Source of the DNA: GCA-2689995 sp964529325
GTDB taxonomy: Bacteria > Fidelibacterota > Marinisomatia > SCGC-AAA003-L08 > GCA-2689995
Assembly (NCBI GenBank): GCA_964529325.1
Contig: CAZGWH010000038.1
Span: forward strand, 1 to 21,541
Length of the DNA stretch: 21,541 nucleotides
Direction of reading: 5' to 3'
The notes below the pieces were generated by a model. That model ran no database searches and was not told where the DNA came from. It was given only the letters and a program-made list of their open reading frames with translations. Positions 8,536-16,651 of the stretch are shown piece after piece. Within the stretch, counting starts at the first letter, position 1. Each line of letters opens with the position of its first letter. Made by a program: the position numbers and the translations under genes.

Positions 8536-9790
8536 AATTATAGTTAAAGGTGGTAATCAACTCAATGGTAAAATAAAAATAGGCGGTGCAAAAAATGCAG
8601 TGTTGCCTATAATGACCGCATGTATATTGGCACCTGGAAAATATAAATTAACAAATGTACCCGATTTGAAAGATACGCGTACAATGAGTGAGTTATTAAG
8701 AAGAATTGGTGCGGAAGTAACTTATTATAATCATTCTTTAATAATTAATACGGAAAATTGTAATACTCCAGAAGCACCCTATGATTTAGTAAAAACGATG
8801 AGAGCTTCTTTTTATGTTCTTGGCCCATTATTATCTCGATTCGGTATTTCAAAGGTATCTCTTCCAGGTGGTTGTGCTTGGGGGCCTCGTCCTGTAGATT
8901 ATCATTTAAAGGCATTTAAAGAATTAGGAGCATCCGTCGAGTTAGATTCTGGATATATCATTGCGAAGGGGAAATTAATTGGTTGTAACATCAATTTTGA
9001 AAATGTAAGTGTTGGTGCAACAGGAAATGTATTAATGGGTGCGGTAACAGCAAAAGGGATAACTAAAATAAATAATGCTGCAAGAGAGCCTGAAATTACC
9101 TTACTATGTGAGTTTTTAAATTTAATGGGTGCAAAAATTAAAGGTTTAAACTCAAATACTTTAATAATTGAAGGTGTGGATAAATTATCTCCTGTTAAAG
9201 AATTTGAAATAGTACCCGATAGAATTGAAGCAGGTACATTCTTAATTGCAACTGCAATATGTGGCGGGGAAATTGAATTAATAGATGCAAACCCTGACCA
9301 CTTACAAACGGTATTAAATTTATTAGTGAAAACAGGTTCTGAAATAAGTATTAAAGATGGAAATATTATTTTAAAATCCAATGGTAAAATTAAACATGTT
9401 GATATGGAAACAGAACCCTTTCCAGGTTTTCCTACAGATTTACAGGCTCAATGGATGGCATTAATGACATTGGCTGATGGCAACTCTTTAATTGTTGATA
9501 ATGTATATGCCGATCGATTCACACATATTTCGGAGCTTACAAGACTTGGTGCAGTAATTAGTTTAGAAAAAAATAAGGCAACAATAACTGGTACAAAAAA
9601 ATTAAAGGGTGCAGAAATTATGTCTACAGATATTAGGGCAAGTGCATCACTTATTATTGCAGCATTAGTTGCAAATGGCAAAAGTTCAATTTCAAGAATT
9701 TATCATATTGATAGAGGTTATGAGAAAATTGAAGAAAAATTTAGGTCATTAGGTGCAAATATTTGGAGAGAATCTGACAGAAATTTATAG
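8528..9790 (+). CDS. murA: UDP-N-acetylglucosamine 1-carboxyvinyltransferase
   Basis: Cytosolic enzyme of the first committed step of peptidoglycan synthesis, transferring enolpyruvate from phosphoenolpyruvate to UDP-N-acetylglucosamine. The 420-residue length is standard. Lys22 in GGAKNAVLP binds substrate, and the catalytic Cys116 lies in LPGGCAWGPRPVD; having Cys rather than Asp at this place is what makes the enzyme a fosfomycin target. DRIEAGTF and FPTDLQAQ are further family motifs, and the ADIRASASL-like segment (TDIRASASLIIAALVA) near the C-terminus is conserved. The ATG at 8528 lies within the end of recN (eight-base overlap), so murA closes the block that begins with the HAD gene. 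Presence of murA shows a peptidoglycan-making cell. Confidence 0.97.
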   Translation: MDKIIVKGGNQLNGKIKIGGAKNAVLPIMTACILAPGKYKLTNVPDLKDTRTMSELLRRIGAEVTYYNHSLIINTENCNTPEAPYDLVKTMRASFYVLGPLLSRFGISKVSLPGGCAWGPRPVDYHLKAFKELGASVELDSGYIIAKGKLIGCNINFENVSVGATGNVLMGAVTAKGITKINNAAREPEITLLCEFLNLMGAKIKGLNSNTLIIEGVDKLSPVKEFEIVPDRIEAGTFLIATAICGGEIELIDANPDHLQTVLNLLVKTGSEISIKDGNIILKSNGKIKHVDMETEPFPGFPTDLQAQWMALMTLADGNSLIVDNVYADRFTHISELTRLGAVISLEKNKATITGTKKLKGAEIMSTDIRASASLIIAALVANGKSSISRIYHIDRGYEKIEEKFRSLGANIWRESDRNL

Positions 9791-9900
9791 ATTTATGCTA
9801 CGATTTGTTACAAAAATAATTGAAATGATTATTTGTATGAAAAACAAAAATGTAATAAGTTTAACATAAGATAAGAATTTAAATAATCATAATTAAAAAA

Positions 9901-9904
9901 GGAG
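9901..9904 (+). promoter_or_regulatory. Strong ribosome binding site of the cohesin-domain gene
   Basis: AAAAAAGGAG ends at 9904, six bases before the ATG at 9911. It is one of the two best ribosome binding sites in the window and points to high translation of the following gene. Confidence 0.75.
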
Positions 9905-9910
9905 AATGTT

Positions 9911-10666
9911 ATGAAATATACAAAAAGTATCGTTATGTGTTTGACAATTGGGTCAATGGTTTTTTCTGCTGCAAAAGTAGATATGGTAAAAGCATTGAGT
10001 TCTACAGATTCAGATCATAATGTAACAATGTCAATTGATTCCGATAATCCAGTTTATGGAATTCAGTTTGAAATGAAATATAATACAAATGAGATTGCAG
10101 TTGTAAATAATTCATTATCTTCTACTGTAGAAGGTTTTAAATTTGATTATAGAGTGTTTGAAGAAGAAGGTAAAATCAGAGCTTTAATGTTTAGTCTTGA
10201 AGGTACTCAATTAACAAATACTAACACAGTGACTGATCTTGTAAATATTGAATTCGAATCTGTAAATGGATTTGATGGAACAAGTAAAGTTGATTTTAAT
10301 GAATTTATTATTGCAGGTCAACATGGTGAACAACTTGAGTCAAACGCTTCTTCATTTGAAGTTGATTTTAATCAAGTTTTAGTTCCTACAAAGACTGAAT
10401 TAACTAAGAACTATCCAAATCCATTTAACCCAGTAACGAATATTGATTACTCGATTGCTATTGATGGATATGTTAGTTTAGTTGTTTATAATTTAAATGG
10501 TGCAGAAGTAAAAACATTACTAAATCAAAATATGACACCTGGCACATATCAAGTTCAGTGGGATGGTACTAATAATTCTGGTGAAAATGTTGCAAGTGGT
10601 CGTTATATTGTAAAAATGAATACTAAAGATTATTCAAGTCAAATTAAAATGACATTATTAAAATAA
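9911..10666 (+). CDS. Secreted cohesin-like protein with FlgD-like/type IX sorting domain
   Basis: A 251-residue secreted protein of three parts. Residues 1-20 form a signal peptide (MKYTKSIVMCLTIGSMVFSA). Residues about 22-155 look like a cohesin-type beta sandwich, with VYGIQFEMKYNTNEIAV as the recognisable strand pair. From residue 165, NYPNPFNPVTNIDYSI begins a C-terminal FlgD-like Ig or type IX secretion sorting domain that ends with GRYIVKMNTKDYSSQIKMTLLK. Proteins with this tail are exported and often anchored at the surface in Bacteroidetes, Ignavibacteria and Marinimicrobia. The role of the cohesin-like part (adhesion or scaffold) is inference. The gene stands alone with its own 120-base upstream region, a strong ribosome binding site and a strong terminator, which suggests an abundant product. 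Confidence 0.82.
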   Translation: MKYTKSIVMCLTIGSMVFSAAKVDMVKALSSTDSDHNVTMSIDSDNPVYGIQFEMKYNTNEIAVVNNSLSSTVEGFKFDYRVFEEEGKIRALMFSLEGTQLTNTNTVTDLVNIEFESVNGFDGTSKVDFNEFIIAGQHGEQLESNASSFEVDFNQVLVPTKTELTKNYPNPFNPVTNIDYSIAIDGYVSLVVYNLNGAEVKTLLNQNMTPGTYQVQWDGTNNSGENVASGRYIVKMNTKDYSSQIKMTLLK

Positions 10667-10686
10667 TCATAGTTTAAGTTGATTTT

Positions 10687-10717
10687 AAAAGCCTCCAACT
10701 AGTTGGAGGCTTTTTTT
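10687..10717 (+). terminator. Strong palindromic terminator
   Basis: AAAAGCCTCCAACT (10687-10700) is followed directly by its perfect reverse complement AGTTGGAGGCTTTT and a run of seven T residues (10711-10717). The 14-base arms form a very stable hairpin 20 bases after the stop of the cohesin-domain gene. The opposite strand has AAAA before the stem but no gene needs it there. Confidence 0.93.
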
Positions 10718-10745
10718 ATACACGGAATAAAATAAAAAAATATAA

Positions 10746-12092
10746 ATGAGTAAAAAAGTTGCAATAGTTGGAGCTGGAGAAGTTGGAAGTAATTTAGTCA
10801 AGGCATTGACAAAAGATGATTATGAAATTATTGTTGTAGATGTAAATTCACATAAATGTAAGCGAATAACTGAAAAATATGATGTGAGTGCAATTGAAGG
10901 GGATGGTGCTTCTCAACGAATATTGCAACAAATTGATATGGAATCAATCGATTATTTTTTTGCCTTAACTCGAATTGATGAAGTAAATTTAGTTGCATCT
11001 CGAATGGCAAAAAAAATGGGTGCAAAAAAAATAATTAGTCGATTACGAAATACTGAATATAGTCATAAAGATGCAATTATTACACCCGAGCAATTTGGTA
11101 TTGATTTTGTAGCATATCCTGAAAAAGCAGCGCAACGCGAAATTGAATTATTAATTAGGCAATCATCAACTGCTGAAGTCGAAGAATTTAAAAATGGAAG
11201 AATAACTCTTGCGGGAATTGAAATTACTTCTACAAGTCCACTGATTGGTCGAAGTTTAACAAAAATTGAAGAAGCAAATCCTTATATTCCTCATAAAGTG
11301 GTTGTAATTTCAAGAGATGGAAATACATTTATACCACATAAAAATGTAATATATAAAAATAATGATACTGTATTTTTTCTATGTAAATCAGAATACGCAA
11401 AAAAAATTCAACAGATGGCGGGGAAACCTGCAATCGATATCAATAGTATAATGATTTTAGGAGCAGGGAAAATTGGACGATTACTTGCAAAATCATTAGA
11501 ACATGATTATAACGTTAGATTGTTAGAAAAAAATTCTTCAAAAGCATGGGAAGTAAAAGAAAAATTTAAGGATGTTTTAGTACTTGATGAAGATGGTACA
11601 AATTTAGAGTTCTTAGAATCCGAAAATGTAAAAGAATTAGATTGTTTTATTGCTGCAACTGAAAATGAACAGACTAATATAGTCTCTGGATTGCTTGCAA
11701 AGCATTTAGGAGTAAAACAAGTAATCGTACATATTTCTACTACTGATTATTTACAAGCTGTGAGACATATTGGATTTGATGCTGTTTTAAGTAAAAATAT
11801 TTCTGCAGTAAATGAAGTTATTCATTTTATGAAGAGTGATATGATTAAGTCTATCACACGATTTGAAGATTTAGATACTGACTGCATGGAAATTAGAGTG
11901 AGAGATGATTCAAAATTTATTCGTAAAAAATATAATTTAGATAAAATTCCACAAGATATTGTATTGGGAGCAATTATTAGAGATGATAAAGTGATTGTAC
12001 CTAATTCTAAAACAAACATACATCCAGAAGATGAATTATTACTATTTACTAAACCTGAAAATTTATCAACAGCTGAACGCTTATTTAGATAA
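10746..12092 (+). CDS. trkA: Trk potassium uptake system protein TrkA
   Basis: Peripheral cytosolic subunit that binds NAD(H) and/or ATP and gates the TrkH potassium channel. The 448 residues are two RCK halves in tandem: an N-terminal Rossmann domain with GAGEVG from residue 9, a first TrkA_C domain ending near 225, a second Rossmann domain with GAGKIG at about 239-244, and a second TrkA_C domain to the end. Acidic residues that hold the nucleotide ribose follow at the end of the second strand (VVDVN). ATG 10746 is the only sensible start because GAGEVG follows at once. There is no evident ribosome binding site, since the 25 bases upstream are almost all A and T. It lies five bases before trkH and the two form one operon. 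Confidence 0.95.
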   Translation: MSKKVAIVGAGEVGSNLVKALTKDDYEIIVVDVNSHKCKRITEKYDVSAIEGDGASQRILQQIDMESIDYFFALTRIDEVNLVASRMAKKMGAKKIISRLRNTEYSHKDAIITPEQFGIDFVAYPEKAAQREIELLIRQSSTAEVEEFKNGRITLAGIEITSTSPLIGRSLTKIEEANPYIPHKVVVISRDGNTFIPHKNVIYKNNDTVFFLCKSEYAKKIQQMAGKPAIDINSIMILGAGKIGRLLAKSLEHDYNVRLLEKNSSKAWEVKEKFKDVLVLDEDGTNLEFLESENVKELDCFIAATENEQTNIVSGLLAKHLGVKQVIVHISTTDYLQAVRHIGFDAVLSKNISAVNEVIHFMKSDMIKSITRFEDLDTDCMEIRVRDDSKFIRKKYNLDKIPQDIVLGAIIRDDKVIVPNSKTNIHPEDELLLFTKPENLSTAERLFR

Positions 12093-12097
12093 GATAA

Positions 12098-13558
12098 ATG
12101 CATAAAAAATCCATTTTATATATTATTGGATTAATTTTAGTTTTCCTTGGATTATCTATGTTGTTTAGTGCATTAGTTGCATGGATTTACTCTGAAAATG
12201 ATTTATTACCAATATTAAAATCAGCAGGGTTAACAACTTTATGTGGTTTATTTTTTGTATTAATTACAAGAGAATATAAACCTGAAATTGCAGTGAAAGA
12301 TGGATTTGTAATTGTTACTGTAGGTTGGATATTTATGGCAATCTTTAGTGCTCTTCCTTTTTGGATTTCAGGACAAATACCTACATATACCGATTCATTT
12401 TTTGAAGCAATGTCTGGATTAACTACCACAGGTGCAAGTATTTTAGGACACCCTGATATAAATGAAATTGAAAATTTAACCCATGGTATATTGTTTTGGA
12501 GAAGTTTTACACATTTTATTGGCGGTATGGGAATTATTGTATTTAGTATTGCGATGTTACCTCTTTTAGGTATGGGTGGAGTTCAGTTATTTAAGGCTGA
12601 AGTAGCGGGACCTGCTGCTGATAAATTAACACCACGAGTAAAACAGACAGCTAAATTTCTTTGGAGTATTTATATTGGATTTATTTTAATTTTAACTCTT
12701 TTACTTTGGGCTGAAGGGATGACCTTTTTTGATGCAATTTGCCATGCATTTGGCACGATGGCAACAGGAGGTTTCTCTACAAAAAATGCAAGTATTGGTG
12801 CATATAATTCTCCTATTATTGAATTCACAATTATTTTATTTATGTTCTTGGCTGCTACTAATTTTACTTTACACTATCGATCAATATTTCATGGAAAATT
12901 TTCATATTATAAAGATGCTGAATTTAAATTTTATGTAGGTGTTATTTCAATTTTCACATTAACAATTGGATTAAATATTGCAATAAATCAATTTGGATTT
13001 GGATTTGAAGCATTTAGACATGGACTTTTTACTACCGTTTCATTGATTTCTTCGACTGGTTTTGGAACTGAAGATTTTGAATCATGGCCTCATTTATCTC
13101 AAACATTGATTTTTTTTCTTTTATTTATTGGTGGATCTGCAGGGTCAACGACAGGTGCATTAAAATTAATTCGAACAATTGTAGTGTTGAAATATTTAAA
13201 ATTAGAAATGAAAAGAATAATGCACCCCAAAGGAGTTTTTTTATTGACTATTGGAGATAAGACAATTAAAGATAGTGTTGTGAAAAACACCTTGGGATTT
13301 TATTTATTTTATATATTTATTTTTGGTATTTGTGCAATTATATTGTCAATTTTAGGATTAGATACAATTACTTCACTGAGTGCAAGTGCTTCATCAATAG
13401 GAAATATGGGACCTGGATTAGGTTCAATTGGGCCTGCTGAAAATTGGGGACATTTCCCTCCATTAGCAAAATGGATATGTAGTTTTTGTATGTTATTAGG
13501 AAGATTAGAAATATTTACTGTATTAATTTTATTTAATTATTCATTTTGGAAAGAGTAA
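12098..13558 (+). CDS. trkH: Trk potassium uptake system membrane protein TrkH
   Basis: Potassium-conducting subunit in the inner membrane, 486 residues with four repeated membrane-pore-membrane units. The four selectivity-filter glycines are visible: Gly112 in TTTGAS, Gly224 in ATGGFS, Gly321 in SSTGFGTE and Gly435 in SIGNMGPG. RSFTHFIGGMGI and GGSAGSTTGALK are further conserved TrkH segments. It starts five bases after trkA and stops three bases before the next gene. TrkA and TrkH are expected to form the whole transporter; no TrkG or Kdp genes are present here. Confidence 0.95.
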   Translation: MHKKSILYIIGLILVFLGLSMLFSALVAWIYSENDLLPILKSAGLTTLCGLFFVLITREYKPEIAVKDGFVIVTVGWIFMAIFSALPFWISGQIPTYTDSFFEAMSGLTTTGASILGHPDINEIENLTHGILFWRSFTHFIGGMGIIVFSIAMLPLLGMGGVQLFKAEVAGPAADKLTPRVKQTAKFLWSIYIGFILILTLLLWAEGMTFFDAICHAFGTMATGGFSTKNASIGAYNSPIIEFTIILFMFLAATNFTLHYRSIFHGKFSYYKDAEFKFYVGVISIFTLTIGLNIAINQFGFGFEAFRHGLFTTVSLISSTGFGTEDFESWPHLSQTLIFFLLFIGGSAGSTTGALKLIRTIVVLKYLKLEMKRIMHPKGVFLLTIGDKTIKDSVVKNTLGFYLFYIFIFGICAIILSILGLDTITSLSASASSIGNMGPGLGSIGPAENWGHFPPLAKWICSFCMLLGRLEIFTVLILFNYSFWKE

Positions 13559-13561
13559 ATT

Positions 13562-14332
13562 ATGGTAACTCATGAAATTTTAGATACTATTTCAATTATA
13601 AAAATAGATAGACCAAAACAGCTTAATGCATTAAGTCAGAATGTAATTAAATTATTAGAGAAATGTTTTGTTGAAGCAATAAAAAACAATGAAGTAAAGG
13701 TAATAATATTATCAGGGACAGGCAATAAAGCATTTATTGCAGGTGCAGATATAATTGAAATGAGTAAAATGTTGCCTGACCAAGCAAAAAAATATTCTAT
13801 GTTAGGTCAAAAACTAACTCAAAAAATAGAAAATTCACCTAAACCTGTAATTGGTGCAATAAATGGTTTTGCATTGGGAGGTGGATGTGAATTTGCAATG
13901 GCATGTCATTTTAGATATGCATCTGATAATGCAAAATTTGGACAACCAGAAGTAGGTATTGGATTAATTGCAGGGTTTGGAGGTACACAAAGGTTAAGAA
14001 GACTTGTTGGTAAAGGTATGGCAAATGAATTATTATTATCTGGGAAATTGATTGATGCAAATGAAGCATTACGAATTGGACTAATTAATAAAATCGTACC
14101 TCAAAGTGAGCTGATGAATGAATGTATTAAAATCGCTAAAAAAATTAAACATAATAGCCCAAAAGCAATTGAATATACAATAAATGCATTAAATGAAGGT
14201 GAAGATAATCCAATTTCTTTAGCACTTGAAATTGAAGCCGAATACTTTGAAAAGGTATTTAAAACGGCAGATAGGTCGGAAGGGTTAAATGCTTTTGTTG
14301 AAAAGCGAAATCCAACTTTTAAAGGAAATTAA
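13562..14332 (+). CDS. Enoyl-CoA hydratase / crotonase family protein
   Basis: A 256-residue crotonase-fold enzyme that most likely hydrates enoyl-CoA (for example crotonyl-CoA) to 3-hydroxyacyl-CoA. The oxyanion-hole segments FIAGADIIEM and ALGGGCEFAMAC are present. Both catalytic glutamates are in place and 20 residues apart: Glu110 in GGGCE and Glu130 in GQPEVG, corresponding to Glu144 and Glu164 of rat enoyl-CoA hydratase. FGGTQRLRRLVG follows as usual. Having both glutamates favours a true hydratase over an isomerase. It begins three bases after trkH, so it may share that transcript without a functional link. Its stop lies two bases from the end of the convergent ABC permease gene. Confidence 0.9.
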   Translation: MVTHEILDTISIIKIDRPKQLNALSQNVIKLLEKCFVEAIKNNEVKVIILSGTGNKAFIAGADIIEMSKMLPDQAKKYSMLGQKLTQKIENSPKPVIGAINGFALGGGCEFAMACHFRYASDNAKFGQPEVGIGLIAGFGGTQRLRRLVGKGMANELLLSGKLIDANEALRIGLINKIVPQSELMNECIKIAKKIKHNSPKAIEYTINALNEGEDNPISLALEIEAEYFEKVFKTADRSEGLNAFVEKRNPTFKGN

Positions 14333-14334
14333 AT

Positions 14335-15528
14335 CTATGTTGATCTAAAAAGTGTCTCTTCTCTATTAAACCACACTTTACAGAATGATAATGCACCAAT
14401 TGCTATTATTATCTGTGACATAATTACAATGAGTAGTAAATAATTTGACAGCGTTCCAGCTAATAATTCTTTAGTTGCTAAGGTAACATTTAGGATTGGT
14501 ATAAATGCAGTTGTAAAACTTAATTCTATTCCAGGCATCATTCCTAAATAAACTGGAATTATTAATACAATCATAAATGGATTTGCCAAACTTTGGGCTT
14601 CTTTAAATGATTTTGAAAATATTGAAATTGAAAGTAATAACGAACCAACAAATATATTTAATGGAATTAATAATAAGAAAATTAATGCCATATTTTTTAA
14701 TGTAATCATCTCAAAAATATTATTAAATAATTCTGGTGGTATCATATCTGAATAAAAATGAAGCATTCCTCCCAAACCTAACATCGACACAAATGCAGAT
14801 AATAACCCCGATAAAATAACGACCCCAAGTTTCCCAATTAGAATTGATTGTCTGTTAGCCGATGAAGACAATAATGTTTCTAAAGTACCTCTTTCTTTTT
14901 CTCCAGCTCCTAAATCGATGGCTGGGTACATACTTCCCATATAGCAAAAAATAATAAAGAAATAAGGAAGAAGACCACCAATTGATTTACCAATTTTTTC
15001 TTGATTGGTTGCAATGTCTTGTTCTTCAACTTTTATTGGATGAAATAATGTTGGATCAATATTTAAATTTATCATACGCTTTGATGAAATTTGATTTGAA
15101 AAGTAATTTATTATTTCAGTAATTTTTTTATTCGCAATATTTAAATCTTCAGTTGATTTAAATAAAATATTTATTAACCCTGTATGTGTTGTGTAAATAC
15201 TGGTATCAAATTCAGAATCAATTATTATTCCAAGGTCTAAACTATCTAATTGAATTAAATTTTCAATCTCATTATTTTTTAATCCAGTAATAATATTAAA
15301 ATCAGTTCTTAAATTTAAAGAGTCAAGTATAATATTTCCATTTTGATTATCAATGACTGCAATATTTAAAATCTTATCATTTGCTTTTTTCATTTGATGC
15401 ATCTGGACTTTAGTTATCAACCCAATAATACCAGGTATAAGAATAATTGGAAGGATTATCATTATAAATAATGTCCTTTTATCCCTAAGTGTATCCATCA
15501 ATTCTTTTTTAAAAATAATCCAAGCCAT
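14335..15528 (-). CDS. natB: ABC transporter permease, NatB-type
   Basis: Membrane half of an ABC-2-type exporter, 397 residues. A first helix at about 20-38 follows the cytosolic start MAWIIFKKELMDTLRDKRT. A long extracytoplasmic domain (about 40-175) comes next, then five or so helices, with the diagnostic DLGAGEKERGTLETLL loop between the second and third. That layout and loop match Bacillus NatB, which with NatA exports sodium; whether sodium is the substrate here is unknown, since this family also contains drug and peptide exporters. Its ATG shares one base with the stop of the ATPase gene (TAATG), so the two are tightly coupled. The gene ends tail to tail with the enoyl-CoA hydratase, with no room for a terminator between them. 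Confidence 0.87.
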   Translation of the reverse strand: MAWIIFKKELMDTLRDKRTLFIMIILPIILIPGIIGLITKVQMHQMKKANDKILNIAVIDNQNGNIILDSLNLRTDFNIITGLKNNEIENLIQLDSLDLGIIIDSEFDTSIYTTHTGLINILFKSTEDLNIANKKITEIINYFSNQISSKRMINLNIDPTLFHPIKVEEQDIATNQEKIGKSIGGLLPYFFIIFCYMGSMYPAIDLGAGEKERGTLETLLSSSANRQSILIGKLGVVILSGLLSAFVSMLGLGGMLHFYSDMIPPELFNNIFEMITLKNMALIFLLLIPLNIFVGSLLLSISIFSKSFKEAQSLANPFMIVLIIPVYLGMMPGIELSFTTAFIPILNVTLATKELLAGTLSNYLLLIVIMSQIIIAIGALSFCKVWFNREETLFRST

Positions 15529-16286
15529 TAGTTATTAGCCTCCATTAATTCTAAAAATTCATTTTCAAAATCTTCACTAAATTCAGAAATAAATTGTTGA
15601 AATGTATTATTAAATAGCATTTTACCTTTATGGATTATTGCTAAATCTTCAGATAACATTCGTACTTCGCTCATACGGTGAGTTGAAAAAATAACCGTTT
15701 TACCTTTTTCCTTGCAAGATTTTATCAGTTCTAAAATATTTTTAGCTGTTAAAATATCTAGGCCAGATGTGGGTTCATCAAAAATAATAACATCAGGATC
15801 ATGAATAATCGTTCTTACAATTGATACCTTTTGCTTCATTCCTGTAGAGAGAGTGCCAATCCGTCGATTTTTAAATTCATTAATTTCTAATAAATCAAAT
15901 AGTTCTAATTTATTTTGATATAATTTTTGCTCATCAATTTGATTCAGTCTTGCAAAATAATCAATCATTTCATTTGGCGTTAATCGATCATATAGCCCCG
16001 TATTTCCTGTTAAAAACCCAATTTTTTTTCTTACAATTTCAGGAGAATTTAGAACGTCATTATTGCATACTTTAATTTCACCAGAGGTTGGTTTTAATAT
16101 AGTTGCAATCATTCGGAGTGTTGTTGTTTTTCCTGCTCCATTTGGACCTAATAGTGTGAAAATTTTATTTGGTGAACAAGAAAATGAAATATTATCAACC
16201 GCTTTTATTGTTTCTTTATTTAAAAACGGAATAATAGATTTTGTTGGTTTTTTATATTCTTTTGTTACATTAATTAATTTAATCAT
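15528..16286 (-). CDS. natA: ABC transporter ATP-binding protein, NatA-type
   Basis: Cytosolic ATPase that drives the adjacent permease. The 252 residues hold Walker A GPNGAGKT at 47-54, the segment GFLTGNTGLYDRLTP (90-104) where most ABC proteins have a Q-loop glutamine, the signature LSTGM at 146-150, Walker B with catalytic Glu171 in IIFDEPTSGLD, and the switch His203 in STHRMSEV. The GFLTG-TGLYDRLTP wording is typical of NatA-like proteins. It lies 21 bases downstream of a small unknown gene on the same strand and overlaps natB by one base. The symbol is given by similarity and the substrate is not proven. Confidence 0.9.
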   Translation of the reverse strand: MIKLINVTKEYKKPTKSIIPFLNKETIKAVDNISFSCSPNKIFTLLGPNGAGKTTTLRMIATILKPTSGEIKVCNNDVLNSPEIVRKKIGFLTGNTGLYDRLTPNEMIDYFARLNQIDEQKLYQNKLELFDLLEINEFKNRRIGTLSTGMKQKVSIVRTIIHDPDVIIFDEPTSGLDILTAKNILELIKSCKEKGKTVIFSTHRMSEVRMLSEDLAIIHKGKMLFNNTFQQFISEFSEDFENEFLELMEANN

Positions 16287-16307
16287 AATTTTGGAAATTA
16301 CTGCCTA

Positions 16308-16496
16308 TTAATCGTCAGCACCTGTTTTAGGGAATAAATCATCAAAAATACTTTTAATCTCTCGTGCTAAATAGGGTGGATTCTGTCCAGCTCTATCTGA
16401 AACAATTTTATTATATTGTTTATTAAAATCATCTTCTGTTTTAACTTTAGAAAGTATATTTCTTTCTTTATCTCTTAAATTTAAATTCGCTGTCAT
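16308..16496 (-). CDS. Small uncharacterised protein ahead of natAB
   Basis: I do not recognise this 62-residue protein. It is highly charged and hydrophilic, without signal peptide or membrane helix, and looks mostly helical (NLRDKERNILSKVKTEDDFN), with a central PPYLAREIKSIFDDLFP segment. It reads as a real gene because AAGG on the minus strand lies about seven bases before its ATG, it fills the space between the divergent promoter region and natA, and it precedes natA by only 21 bases. It may be a lineage-specific protein that merely shares the transcript. It could also be a partner of the exporter, but nothing in its sequence shows that. Confidence 0.6.
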   Translation of the reverse strand: MTANLNLRDKERNILSKVKTEDDFNKQYNKIVSDRAGQNPPYLAREIKSIFDDLFPKTGADD

Positions 16497-16651
16497 TATT
16501 TACCTTAAATTGAAATTATAATTAAAATACTGTACTAAAATTTAAGAGTTTTAATAGACATCAAATAATTACAAAAAGATTATAAATAATTAATTTGGAA
16601 AGAAAATAATCTGTAATAAATTATAGTAGATTTTAATATTTGAATTTTATA

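Noticed and set aside
8902..9381. Minus-strand frame of 159 residues within murA
   Set aside because: It is a shadow of murA codons, with no ribosome binding site or recognisable motif.
9814..9835. AT-only inverted repeat AAATAAT/ATTATTT after murA
   Set aside because: The stem has no G or C pairs and no T-run follows, so it would be unstable and is expected by chance in such DNA.
9832..9863. Bacteroidetes-type promoter (TTTG, 20 bases, TAAGTTTA) ahead of the cohesin-domain gene
   Set aside because: The match to TAnnTTTG lacks the final G, the region is AT-rich, and it is not known whether this organism uses that promoter type. It stays only a weak candidate.
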